The notes below the pieces were generated by a model. That model did no database searches. It was not told where the DNA came from and saw nothing but the letters and a program-made list of their open reading frames with translations. The translations under genes and the position numbers were made by a program. A stretch of 64,000 nucleotides of DNA, taken from contig OX579635.1 in NCBI GenBank assembly GCA_951230915.1, positions 6,386,001 through 6,450,000 of the forward strand, given 5' to 3'. The stretch comes from Antitrichia curtipendula. Its lineage: Eukaryota; Streptophyta; Bryopsida; Hypnales; Leucodontaceae. How positions within the stretch are numbered: the first letter of the stretch is position 1; the number at the start of each line of letters is the position of its first letter. This document shows, piece after piece, positions 24,231-34,940 of the stretch.

Positions 24231-26543
24231 TCAACCTGCCTCAGCACCGTGATCTGGTTCGTCATCAGAGTACTCACTATCCCCATTGTCTGACAAGGGA
24301 CTACTCCCCCGGATCGCAGTGGCAACCTCATTTAAATCAAGCAATTGTCTTCGTCTTCCATCACCTTTACCGTTGTCAACTTCGTGGCCAGTGCTATCCT
24401 CTTCATCGAAATCTACAGAACCTGCTGCTTCTTGATCCTCCTCAGAACCTGACCCTGCTGAGCGTTGTACCGACTGTTCCTCAGAATGATCAATAGACTG
24501 AGCATCGTCTTCGGTTTGAGATGCGGGAATATTCTTCCTCTTTGCGTGAGTACCTTTTCCATTCCGCATTTCTGAACTGTAGCCACTTGCTTCATGGCTG
24601 TCACTTGCTTCCTCAAACCCTACGTCAGCTATCTCTGTACGATCTAGACCTTGGGCACTGCTTTCGGCCCTAGCTCCTCCAAGTCTCCGCGACCGCCGTT
24701 GCGAATCTCGCACAAATTGGCCATCGAAGTCACTACTCTCGCCATCGCTCACTCTAGTCATATCGAAAACAGGTCTGGCGTTTCTGCGTGCACCTTCTCG
24801 AGAAATGTCATTTACTAGTCGTACCTTGGGACCTCGCCTTGGCTGTTTCCTCACTCGCTCTTCGCTCCCGCCACCATCACTGTCGCCTCCACGAAAATCA
24901 CCGTAGTCATCACTATCTTCAGAAACTTTCTCGCCATCTCCATCCCCATCAAAATCAGCGTCGTCCTGATCGTCTCCTCTGAAGCTCTCACCTCCCTCTG
25001 AAGAGAGGCTTTCCCTACGTTGCCTGGCAGCAAGGTAATCATCATCATACACGGCCTCCCCTTCGATCTCTTCATCACTGAACCCTAATTCAGCTTCAAC
25101 AAGATGCGGCGCCAAACCTGCAACACCAGGCTCACCCTCCTCCCCAAACTCGGCTCCAGGGTACAATTGAGAGTTGCGGGATGACCTTCTGACAGCACCA
25201 CCCCCGTTCGCATACCCATAAGCAGCATTCCCATTCCGGAGGTGACCCAGCTCGTCCACACCGTTGGCAGATCCAAGGTCGCGTCTCAAAGAAATCTCAG
25301 AGACGTTCTTCTTAGTGAACTTGATTGCCTCGCTGATGGAACGATCAAACTCATCAAATGTGTAGGTTACGGGTTTTCTTTCTCTGCGTGACCTTCCTGC
25401 TGCAAGCCCATTCCCTTGTAACATGTTATCCAGAAGCACAGCTTCCCGCTGTTGTTTCTTAACCATGCGATCTTTCTTCTTCTGAATCTCTTCCAGCTGA
25501 GGCATAAGACCAAGTGTAAGTTTCTTACCAATTGCCGCTTCCAACCGATTCCGACTTTCCAACAACCTAGAAGAAACCTCCTGGAACTCCTCGAAAGTAG
25601 TAGCAACAGTCTCCCAATTGCCTGGAATTGGAGGAGGCACATTTCGACTCCTGCCCCAGCCCCTGCCCTTATTTTTCGATGGTGGTGGTGGCATGGTTGG
25701 CTGCCACTCCCTGTACAGTCTCTGTCCCATTACAGGATCTTCCTCTAGCCAGAAAGTAGTTCCTTCCGCTCCACAACCAGACCTATCCTTCCGCACTACA
25801 GCATCTAACTGATTTCGTTTCATGGAATCATCAACGTAAAACCGAGCATCATCTTGATTGACGCGCATCTCACATAGTGCCAGCAACACTCGGACGCGTG
25901 TCGGCGGATCGAATTCCAAGTATGCAGCCAGCTCTGCGCCTTGACAAGGTATCAAAGGACACGGAACTTCAGCAACCCTCCACCACCAATCTTTAAACTT
26001 CTTGCTCAGAACAGTGGGCCAGGTATCACCGCGAAGCGGAACTCGGGCTGCAGGCGGTACACCCTTCAACAAAACCACGTGAATGGTATCCAACAGAGAA
26101 TTAGGGTTGAGGAAGGCAGACTCTAGTTCGTCCATCGTAAACTCTGGTAAATTGTTGATAAGATGTCGAAACACAAGAAAAAAGTTCATCACGGCGGCCA
26201 TCTCCCACATACTTCGAAGCTCCGAACGATCCGCAGGTACCGAAGAAGGAAGAGCAAGCGAGACAGCCCTAATACCTGTGCGGCTTGCACTGGGCCGGGA
26301 TGATGGTGGTGGTCGTTCAGCTGAAACAGTACGCTCACTCGACCATGTCCTTGGCAGGGGGGGAGTGGCAGGCGAAACAAAAGGACCATCATCCGGAAAG
26401 CGTCGCCGCGAAGAGCAAGCCCTCGAAGGCCGCTTTGCAGGGGGCTCCACAACTGGAGATAATGGTGGCTTCGCCATCCTGTTAATATCTCCCAGTGGAC
26501 GTTTCCTCTCCGTTCTCTCCTTCCGATTCCTCACTTCGTTCAT
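24231..26543 (-). CDS. DDT/WHIM-domain chromatin-remodelling accessory protein (DDR4-like), intronless
   Basis: A single uninterrupted frame encodes 770 residues from the first ATG at 26543; a frame extension upstream has no ATG. Residues 1-110 are basic and Pro/Ser-rich, consistent with nuclear localisation. Residues about 108-170 (SMWEMAAVMNFFLVF...) form the DDT module. Residues about 205-285 contain WHIM-like motifs (EFDPPTRVRVLLALCEM, then GTTFWLEEDPVMGQRLYREW), which in the family contact ISWI-type remodellers. Residues about 325-400 are charged and helical. The last 300 residues are acidic and low-complexity (Asp/Glu/Ser/Gly). The layout agrees with Arabidopsis DDT-related protein DDR4. 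This would be a nuclear accessory subunit of ISWI complexes; that role is inferred from family. The neighbours are unrelated. Confidence 0.85.
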   Translation of the reverse strand: MNEVRNRKERTERKRPLGDINRMAKPPLSPVVEPPAKRPSRACSSRRRFPDDGPFVSPATPPLPRTWSSERTVSAERPPPSSRPSASRTGIRAVSLALPSSVPADRSELRSMWEMAAVMNFFLVFRHLINNLPEFTMDELESAFLNPNSLLDTIHVVLLKGVPPAARVPLRGDTWPTVLSKKFKDWWWRVAEVPCPLIPCQGAELAAYLEFDPPTRVRVLLALCEMRVNQDDARFYVDDSMKRNQLDAVVRKDRSGCGAEGTTFWLEEDPVMGQRLYREWQPTMPPPPSKNKGRGWGRSRNVPPPIPGNWETVATTFEEFQEVSSRLLESRNRLEAAIGKKLTLGLMPQLEEIQKKKDRMVKKQQREAVLLDNMLQGNGLAAGRSRRERKPVTYTFDEFDRSISEAIKFTKKNVSEISLRRDLGSANGVDELGHLRNGNAAYGYANGGGAVRRSSRNSQLYPGAEFGEEGEPGVAGLAPHLVEAELGFSDEEIEGEAVYDDDYLAARQRRESLSSEGGESFRGDDQDDADFDGDGDGEKVSEDSDDYGDFRGGDSDGGGSEERVRKQPRRGPKVRLVNDISREGARRNARPVFDMTRVSDGESSDFDGQFVRDSQRRSRRLGGARAESSAQGLDRTEIADVGFEEASDSHEASGYSSEMRNGKGTHAKRKNIPASQTEDDAQSIDHSEEQSVQRSAGSGSEEDQEAAGSVDFDEEDSTGHEVDNGKGDGRRRQLLDLNEVATAIRGSSPLSDNGDSEYSDDEPDHGAEAG

Positions 26544-27640
26544 TTTGAGAGACACGGAGACTTACTTGATTCGTATAAAACAAACAGGGCAAACAGCAGC
26601 CCTTCGTAAACTTCCACTTAAACCTGGTTGCCAGCGCGAGAACGAACTGATGATAGGGGTCATAAGGTACCAATGACCTTTTCGCGGTTTCACAACCTAG
26701 GTGGATCCACTATTCGCCTTGTCTAAACACAAAAGCAAGCCAACTAAAGATATATAAGCCGCCGCAGTGGAATGGAATGATTCACCAGTCAAACCTAATT
26801 CACTCCAAAGCGTAATGCTCGTCTGACATTGCCAATGTAAAAGCAAGTCCACAATTCGATGAAAACCTAGATGACTCCATAATCTGTTCCGATCACCACA
26901 TCACCATACCGGACTTCCAACTAGTCATTTCTAACTCATCCAAAGCGTTAGACAAACCTCCGAGGCACCAAACCTACATCCCATGGATGTCTAAAAGTCC
27001 GCGCCGCACCTCAGCCTCGATTATCTGGTTAAATGCAAATCATAACCACATCTCCCATTCCTGAAATCACAGGAACCTAGAATCTCGCCATCCTCGTTCA
27101 AATTCTCGCCACAACACCCCGACCACTTAATTCCTGCCCCGATAACCGATAACCCTACCCTCGCCGACCAGCCGTCTGCTCTCAACGAGAAATCTCCTCT
27201 CTGGATAGCGCCATAAGTGCGCCGCTCGTGTCTCCGAGAAGCGTACGCACAGTAGCCCGCAAAGTCGCCCTCAGACTACGTCACGTTCCGCAAACGTGTT
27301 CTTCCCCCTAAACACGCCAGAATGGTCGCTTCTAGGTTCGAAAAAAAGAGAAGAAAAAACTGGAGGTGGAGAGCATGGAGTGGTGCAAGAGTTGGGGATG
27401 ATGCCTTGAGGCGATGAGTGGCAGCGTCGGAGTTGCTGTGGAGACGACTACCGGGGCTGTGGAGACGCCATAGCCAGACCTTGAACATGAACACGCGGGA
27501 GAAGGTCTTCGTCCCTTCCTCTCTCTGTCTCACGGTCGGTACTCGATGGATGAATGATAAATTGAGGAAGTGGATGAATGGATTTCTGTTCGTTCGGTGA
27601 TTTGAAATAGGAGCATTGCCGGCCCTGTTCCCGCAACATT
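26544..27640 (-). promoter_or_regulatory. 5' flank (UTR and promoter) of the DDT-domain gene
   Basis: GC content stays well above the spacer level up to about 27.64 kb and then falls sharply, marking the edge of the gene's 5' region. On the minus strand a CAAGTAAGT near 26556-26566 could be a splice donor within an upstream open frame, but I cannot place a matching acceptor. The small ORFs at 27276-27639 on both strands are not supported. Confidence 0.3.
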
Positions 27641-27824
27641 TCCGTAGTTCTAGAGATTCTAATAGATTATAAAATAGATGTCAAATGTTGGAGATGTCTT
27701 CCCAAAAAATTATGAAGAAAGAAGTGTTTTATAGAATATTTGTATATTAATTATTTTATTAACATCTTTTTCTATTAAAATTTGAATATTTGGCAAAGAT
27801 GAATCAACCTTATCCTTCACTTGT

Positions 27825-28350
27825 GGCATCTTTGTTGTATGTGGCATTTGCACTCCTCAAACACTTTCAAATCATTTGGATGTTGAATCTCTTTACAATT
27901 GTTCAAATCAGATGCCATTCGAGTACACAATTATTACAATATTTATCTTTCTTTGTGTTATTTCTTTGATAATGACATAGGTCTTTGGTATGAGCACACA
28001 TTTAATCATTGGGATGTAAGATCCATTTATGACTGTCCACGTGAGCCACCTTTTTTGTGTATGCGTTTTTCATAGGGTTTGTCTTTTGGTGTCATTTCAT
28101 TGACAACAGGGTAGGTCTCTTGCACAGGTGCACATTCAATCATTGGGATGTTAAATCTGATTATGCTTGTTCATGTCAGTCGCCTTTAGTATATATTCTT
28201 CTTACAATATCTATCTTTTTCCACGTCATTCTATTGACAATGATATATAAGGTATTTGGTATAGGTGTATATCCAACCATTGGAATGTAGGATCCTTTTA
28301 TAACTGTTCATGTCTGCAAACTTTCATGTACATGCTTTCCATAGTGTTTG
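27825..28350. repeat. Tandem repeat, about 130-bp unit, about four degenerate copies
   Basis: Each unit carries a core AATCATTGGGATGT(T)AA(A/G)ATC, seen near 27880, 28010, 28138 and 28274, followed by TG.CTGTTCATGT-like sequence and preceded by TTGACAATGA(C/T)AT. The spacing of the cores is about 130 bases. No protein is encoded consistently across units. Confidence 0.6.
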
Positions 28351-28581
28351 TTATTTTATTGTATCATTTCAAGTATAATACACAATCATCAATAAGAATC
28401 CATCAACAATCTTTAGTAGTTAATGTGGGAATTCCTATTTGTGCTTTTATTCAGAGGTTACACTCTTTGTGATATCATGTACCAAGTAGTGTACATTTCA
28501 AAAAAATTAGATGTACTCTATTGATACATAGTGTCTCCAAAGTAGGACACATAGTCCACTGGCACAAATAATTCTCTTACT

Positions 28582-28809
28582 TTAACCCTTGAACGACCGG
28601 CTCATAACCGTGAAAATCATTTGTTTTGACACCTTGTGAATTGTTGGATTAAAATAATGCAAAAGCACTCACTGGAAGTCAAACTATTGTAGAGGATCTT
28701 CCTTTTTCTACAAAATTTGGAGGATGAATAGTTATACTTTTGTCCTACGTAAGAGATTTTTTTGTCATTCATCGGCCGCAAAACGTCCACCTCGACATTT
28801 AAGGATTAA
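28582..28809 (+). mobile_element. TTAA-bounded element, family B, 228-bp copy
   Basis: It starts TTAACCCTTGAACGACCGG and ends CGACATTTAAGGATTAA. TTAA bounds both sides and the next bases are imperfect inverted repeats. Homologues lie at 23235-23459 and, degenerate, at 10711-10924 and 29240-29450. Confidence 0.65.
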
Positions 28810-29820
28810 TTCCCTTCTGCATTCAACAAAGTTCATCAACATCTTTTAGGAAGCATCTTATTTGATGAAAAATTACTCCAACTAGAAAATGAATCATCTA
28901 TTTAGAATTAAAATCTAATAGTAAGGGGTTGAAAGGATTAACACAACAAAATTTCATCTATAGTCACATGCACTTTGGTGATCTACGGCATGATTGTGAA
29001 GATATTTTATTGGAGATGTAGCTTGGTAGCAACTCAGGCGTAGCTTAAATGTAGCTTGGACACAATCAATGATTGAACAAGATTTTAGTAACGGGCATCA
29101 TTCAAAACAATGCTTGATCTTCAAAAGTTGCCGTAATAAATCTAGAAAATAACAGAAACTCACAGCACAATGTTCAACAAATAGAAGAACATTGAAACCA
29201 TATTATAGATTTAACCTTGTAAAGTCACTATAGACATTAAGCATCTAGTGGATGACAGAGAATCCTTCTAAATAAGATAGAAGTGCAGATGTTCATCTTT
29301 AAAATTTTATATGAAAAGGGGAGGTCTTGAACAATAGTTAGACCTCCACTGAATACTCTTGGATTTTCTTAAACAAATGATTCACAAGAGTCCAAAAAGG
29401 ATGATTTCCATAATGACCACTCTGGTGTTCCCAGGTTTAAAAAATCTACCCAATTGAACTTTGACCTCTTGCAACTCCATACAAGCCCTTTTGTAGGGGC
29501 ACCATAGGGTCACGTCGCACCATTTCAAAATAATTCTCTACTCTTTGCTAGAAAGAAGTAATCTTTTTTCACCAATTTTTTTTCATTTCTAATGAAAATG
29601 CAAATGAAGTTGCCAAATTTGGATGAAAAAGTGCATGAATATGATTGAAAAGTGTTTTTTTTGTACAAAAGATGGTTGAATGTAGAAATACAATGCTTCA
29701 CCAAATTTCAAGTGATCGCCAGCCTGGCACTTCCTCAAAAAGTTTAAAAAAAGAAGGGCTGCTCCATACAATACTGAAAAAAAAAATCTCAAAATCGGGG
29801 TCGAAATTACTTCAAAAAGA
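28810..29820. other. Spacer with a degenerate family B copy at about 29240-29450
   Basis: Bases 29240-29450 (GATGACAGAGAATCC, GGTCTTGAACAATAGTTAGA, CCACTGAATACTC) resemble the inverted family B element of 10711-10924. The rest shows no gene. A GTACAGTACTGTAC-type palindromic run at 29826-29866 follows. Confidence 0.4.
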
Positions 29821-29866
29821 GACAGGTCAGTACAGTACTGTACAATACAGTGCAGTGCAGTACATA

Positions 29867-30265
29867 CAAATGGTAGCAGCAGAATACGAAGAATTAGCAA
29901 GAGCGTGACGCCAGGCCATTAAGAACCCGCCGTCACAGTTTCCACCGAAGAGTTCTCTGTGCAGCTGAGGATACGCACTGCGCGTGTTAGCCTTCCTGGA
30001 AAGATGGCTCGCACCTCCCTCCAGCCAACGCAAACCTAAACCACCCACACAGAGTCTCTCGCAAACCTAAACCCTAAACTGCTCGCAATGTCCCAATTCC
30101 ACATCTGTACGGAACCCTACCCTGCTAGCAAGATCCGAATTCAACATCTTTACAAATCTCAACCCACCTACCCTAGGGATTCAGAGTTCAGAAAGTCGGG
30201 ATGCAGAGTTCAGCCAGTGCTAAGATCCATGAACGCAACAGCAGCAGCCAGCAGCCAGCTTTGTG
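29867..30265 (-). other. 3' UTR and flank of the epimerase gene
   Basis: This is GC-richer non-coding sequence after the stop codon on the minus strand. No conserved frame is seen on either strand. Confidence 0.3.
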
Positions 30266-33204
30266 TTACAGCATTTGCTCATGATTCCCGAGCCACAGTT
30301 TTCGATTCGTGTGGTCGCCGTAATAGCTCAAGTACCACTTGACGAACTTCTTGAGTCCCGTGTCGAGGTTGGTAACCGGGCGGTAGTGCAGCTGCGCCTG
30401 CGCGGCGGAGACGTTGGCGTGGGTGAACGGGACGTCGCCGTTTCGCGGCATCTTCAGGATCTGCCGCTTGGCCTTCACGTTCAAATACTTCTCCAGTATG
30501 TCCACCAGCGTGGGCACCGTGACCGGGGAGGTGTTGCCCAGGTTGAAGACGCGTAGCATGGCGGGCTTCCGCTTCTTGCCCCCGCTGCCCGTGCTCCGCT
30601 CCGCAGTGTCGAGGGAAGCCACGCAACCCTTCACGATGTCGTCGATGAACGTGAAGTCGCGGGCCAAGTCCTTCCCGCCGGGGCCTGAGTAGATGGTGAT
30701 GGGCTTGCCCTTCAGAATGTCGCGCGTGAAGGAGAAGTAGGCCATGTCGGGGCGGCCCCAGGGACCGTAGACGGTGAAGAAACGGAGACCCGTGATGGAG
30801 AGACCGTAGATGTGGTTGTAGGTGTGAGCGATCTCCTCGCCCGCTTTCTTCGTCGCTGCGTACAAGCTCGCGGGTTGATCCGTCCGGTCTGATTCTGAAA
30901 ACGGCACCTGTAAACATTCGAGAAAGCAATCAAATTCGATTGATCAGCAAACTTCTTGCTGATAGAATTGAGCCTAGATAAAAACACCAGGATTCTTTCA
31001 CTATCCAATCCATGAAAATAACAGAGAAATCGTCATATTCGTTAAAAATAAAATTCAGGGTGTATTTCTAATCGCTAAAACAGCGGCATTCAATTATAGT
31101 CATATTCGATGCAATTGAGTGTTTCAGAGCGCCGACACCGTGACATTCGATTATGAACATATTGGTTAAAATTGTGGGTTTCAAAGCGTTATAACTGAGG
31201 CATTCAAGTGCACATACAGAGCTTTAAGAACAGGTACTGTTGTAAAGCTGAGGTTTTTGATGGGCGACTGTACAAGTGTTGCTTGCTAGAAATTTTGACG
31301 TTTTTACAACTGTTATGGCCGTTGAAAGTGATGTGATTCAGTGGCCTCTCAGGAAGTCAGAAATGCGAGTGTAGATATTTTTGAATTAGGGTTCGCACCT
31401 TGGTGTTCAATCCATACACGGAGCTGGAGGACGCCCACACAATAGCCGGTTGCGGATTGGCCGCCTTGCACACCTCAAAGATATTCACCAGCCCGGCCAC
31501 ATTACTATGAATGTATGACTGCGGGTTCTGCATGGCGTACCGCACGCCGGCCTGCGCCGCGAGGTGCATGACGTGCGTGAACTGCACTACCTCAAACATG
31601 CTCTCCAACAGAAACTTATCATTGATATCCCCTTCCATCACAAACACGCTATGTTTCTCCAGAAGCTCCTGGCGCGCGCGTTTCAGGGAGACTTCGTAGT
31701 AGTCGTTGAAGTTATCGAGCCCCACAACGCCGTCGCCGCGCTTCTTGAGCGCCAGGGAGACGTGCGTCCCGACGAACCCCCCGGCGCCCGTGACCAGCAC
31801 GATCAAGGCGTTCTCGTCTTTCCGCGGCGTGCACGATTGGCGCACCCGCTTCTCCCACGCGTGGCTGCGCTGGAAAACCTGCTGGTGCTGGCTTGTAGAA
31901 TAGGGCTGCTCAGGGGAAGCGCTTGACATCCACAGGAACACCGAGATCGTGAGCGCCAGCAGAAGCGACGTGCAGCATAAGAGCTTCGCGGAAGCGCTGG
32001 AATGCCACCGGGAGGCCACACGCCCGAAGTAGTTGCTTCTCTCCATCTTCACCTGCACGGGAAAATTCTCACAACACACACGGTCACACACACATACACA
32101 CACACACACTCACTCACTCATTCACTCACTACCCAGTCAACACAAGCTTCCACGTTCACAGATGCTTGCACATAATCAGATTGATTCCATAAATGCATGC
32201 TACCGAATGCTCCCCTAGTCGGCCACGCTACCGACTTCTCCTGATGAGACGCAGCCGACCTACAGTACCCCAAATGGCGCCCAATAATGCACGTTGTGGG
32301 GTCCAGAAATTTTGGGGAAATGGTGGAATATTCGAGCGAGTGCAATCCAGATCCATGAAATTTTGACAGTGATCTAAATAAGGCTACAGAATAGAAAATT
32401 CTACACGCCAATGCCACACAGCCTTGGGATTTAACAGACTGCCAAACAGTCGAACGTAAAATGCGGGAACTGGCGAGACCAAACCACTGTTGCAACACTA
32501 TTGGCATTGATTCTCCACTTTGTCTTCGGCAATGATTCTCCAGATAGGGACTCAAAGGCTGCAGGGGCACGACCATAACTACAATAGCGCTTCAGAATCT
32601 AACAGCTACTACTGTCATATTCGCTTCAAATGGCGAACTTTCCAAAAAATTAGCACTTTTCCGGACACCCCGACGCCGAGAATCTCAAATTATCTCTCCT
32701 AATTCAACTCCTAGTTCCAGAGCTCCATGCGCTATTGACACTATTACAAGCTAATTCAAATTTGAAAAACTATTAATTATTCAAGTTTGAAAAACTCAAA
32801 ATCAAATACCAGAATTCAAGAGCTTATACTCCTCGCAAACAGATCTACACAGGGAGGTTATCTCTGGTACCCGGATTGCCATTCCTTGTTTATAATGCTG
32901 TCAACAAGGAAAATTTGTGACACTGATTTCCCCTATCCGCATCTTACCCTCGATTCCCCCGTTCCTCCAGCAAAATCCTCTGGAAAACATCGGATACTTC
33001 CTCAAGGCAAACAATGATAATCTCCTTGTAAGACAAGATCTCGTGTCCTATATACAGAAATGGTCTGCACGTCTGCAAGTCCGCTTCCCGTGGCCTACAG
33101 TACGAGAAAGACATTTGACGGTATTCATTGGAAGCGCGAGTCAAGGAGAGACTGACCTTGCCGGGAGTGGACGGGAAGTCTTGGTCGTGGACGCACGGCG
33201 GCAT
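30266..33204 (-). CDS. GAE: UDP-glucuronate 4-epimerase (GAE family), three exons
   Basis: Exons on the minus strand are 33204-33157, 32052-31399 and 30907-30266. They join in phase 0 at GT-AG sites and give 447 residues, the usual length. The enzyme interconverts UDP-glucuronate and UDP-galacturonate, the donor for pectin synthesis, in the Golgi. Exon 1 supplies MPPCVHDQDFPSTPGK, matching the PSTPGK N-terminal signature of plant GAEs. Residues about 40-58 are a single transmembrane segment (type II topology). The NAD-binding TGAGGFVG is at 104-111. SSSVYG lies before residue 231, and the catalytic YAATK has Tyr250 and Lys254. RFFTVYGPWGRPDMAYFSF is the family-typical block. An upstream in-frame ATG at 33279 would add 25 residues; ATG 33204 fits the family better. 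An ATG at 32046 in exon 2 would omit the signature. The Arabidopsis GAE genes I recall have no introns. Confidence 0.93.
32073..32135 (+). repeat. (CA)n and (CACT)n microsatellite in epimerase intron 1
   Basis: ACACAC runs are followed by CACTCACTCACTCATTCACT. On the minus strand this reads as GT repeats and creates an artificial Cys-Val leader in front of exon 2. Confidence 0.85.
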
Positions 33205-34940
33205 CTTGAGGAGAGCCTGGTTTTGGAGCGCAGAAGAATTCACGACGCCGTCGACGTTGGCGTTGGGGTTGGGGTTCATGGAGAGCCCCCAAGCGGCGCC
33301 ACTGGCACGCTTCTCACACCCAGCGTGAGCTGGAGCCCTCACCACCCAACAGTGCACCTCGTAGCGGTCTTCCAGGACTCTCTCTGTCTCTCCCACCCTG
33401 AGAGAAAAATCAGTGTTAGGACCAACACTCACAACATCCAATCAATAATTAACTTACCTAATGCATGATCCCATTGCAACTCATGCCAATGCATCCCAAA
33501 GCGGCAGTCTTCAGATCGGCTTGACCTTCCATTTGGAAAGGTCACGTGGCGGGATTCGAGAATAAGGCAGTCCAAAGGGGGAGCCAGGGCGTAAAGGCAG
33601 AGTGCTCGAAACGCCAGCTGGTCAGGCGCCCTTTCCTCACGACACGTGATTTCTGTGACTGCGAATTCGGGAGCCAGATGTTTCTCTTAAACCTAACTCG
33701 CTTCGTTGGGATGGAGATTATGCGCCTGGTTAATTGAGGGTTTGCGGTTGCGCAATCCCGAGATCAATCTACTTCGGGTGCACGTATCCCATCCTTGTCT
33801 AGCGCTATGGATTCTGAGTCTCTCGAAGGGAACCAATCTCAGATGTGGTAAGGCGCACGTGTTTAATTTTCGAGCTCAGTCAGAAGACGGTAACCGAATG
33901 TTGTAGCGTTGGCGAGATAAATCCAGGAATTTGGAATTGCAACATTCTGAACGTAGCCAGGCATCATCTATCTGATGCATCTTTTCCTCGTAACGGTGCA
34001 CCTTACACGGGATTCGCAAACCCTCACATTCGTTAAAGTGGGGGATTTCACTGAAATTCGGACAGATTGAGTCGCCCAACTGGAACCTCAGATCTACGCC
34101 AGTCCTAGCTTCTGGCACTTGAACGTCACCTGCAATTCCGGCACTCTAAAACCCGCCAATTTTAACAAATATGACCACGTAACTGAGACTAACCTTTCTT
34201 CGAAATCTCGATACGCGCGGATACTAGAACCTCTTCGTTGCAAAACAGCGTGATCAAACCGACAACAAGGCAACACGAGCAAACGCACTCCTAATCATGC
34301 CAGGCCTAACCAAGCTCCAGAACTGTACGTAGTACACTCCCGAATGAGAGCTAATTTCCTTCGCTACTTTCTATCAAGCGTCGATTCTCAAGCTTCCGAA
34401 CGGAGATTCTATAAATACATGGAACGAGCAGCCCCGGTACGTTCCGCGAATCAAAAAACAAAGGTGGAGACTGACATGGCAGCAAGCGGGAGATTCATCC
34501 AGACCGAGTTACAAGGATGAAAGAGCGAGGAGAATCAAACAAACCTGGGAGTCAAATTCAAGCGTTGAAGCAAGCACTGAACTTTACTGCTGGAGCCGCT
34601 TCGACATCCCTCGCTCGCCAGCTACCTAGCCAAACGAACACCTCCGGTACTCAACAGATCTGAACCTCACTCCTGTTAACCACCCATTGCAACAAAAACT
34701 CCTGTAGCTTGCTCCAGAATCTAGAACCAATGGCGTGCGAGCAAGGCCGCCAGCGTCGCTCTCCGCGTGTCTATATTCAGCCTGGCCCGCTCGGTTCGGC
34801 CGCTTCCTTGTCATGTTGCGATCAATTGCCTATGGACCCAGCCAGCACTCACGCCTCCATCGCCATCATCATCATAATCTTCAGTCAGTCGCTTGATCAA
34901 AATTACTACTGACCTTCTTCATCTTCAATGCAACTCCCTT
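33205..34940 (-). promoter_or_regulatory. 5' UTR and promoter region of the epimerase gene
   Basis: This is GC-rich, low-repeat DNA upstream of exon 1. The coding-frame extension to 33441 is open and may be 5' UTR. A TATAAATA at 34411-34418 reads on the + strand, the wrong strand for this gene; it may start a divergent non-coding transcript or mean nothing. I see no confident minus-strand TATA box. Confidence 0.3.

Noticed and set aside
30279..30929. 216-codon minus-strand frame beside the epimerase
   Set aside because: It is a shifted frame of epimerase exon 3, giving His/Arg/Gly-rich peptide. The frame with YAATK and the other motifs is the real one.
32944..33441. 165-codon frame taken as a separate gene
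   Set aside because: Its middle part (PSTPGK) is exon 1 of the epimerase; the rest is intron on one side and probable 5' UTR on the other.
34411..34418. TATAAATA as promoter of the epimerase gene
   Set aside because: It reads on the + strand while the gene is on the minus strand and begins more than 1 kb away. At most it might serve a divergent transcript.
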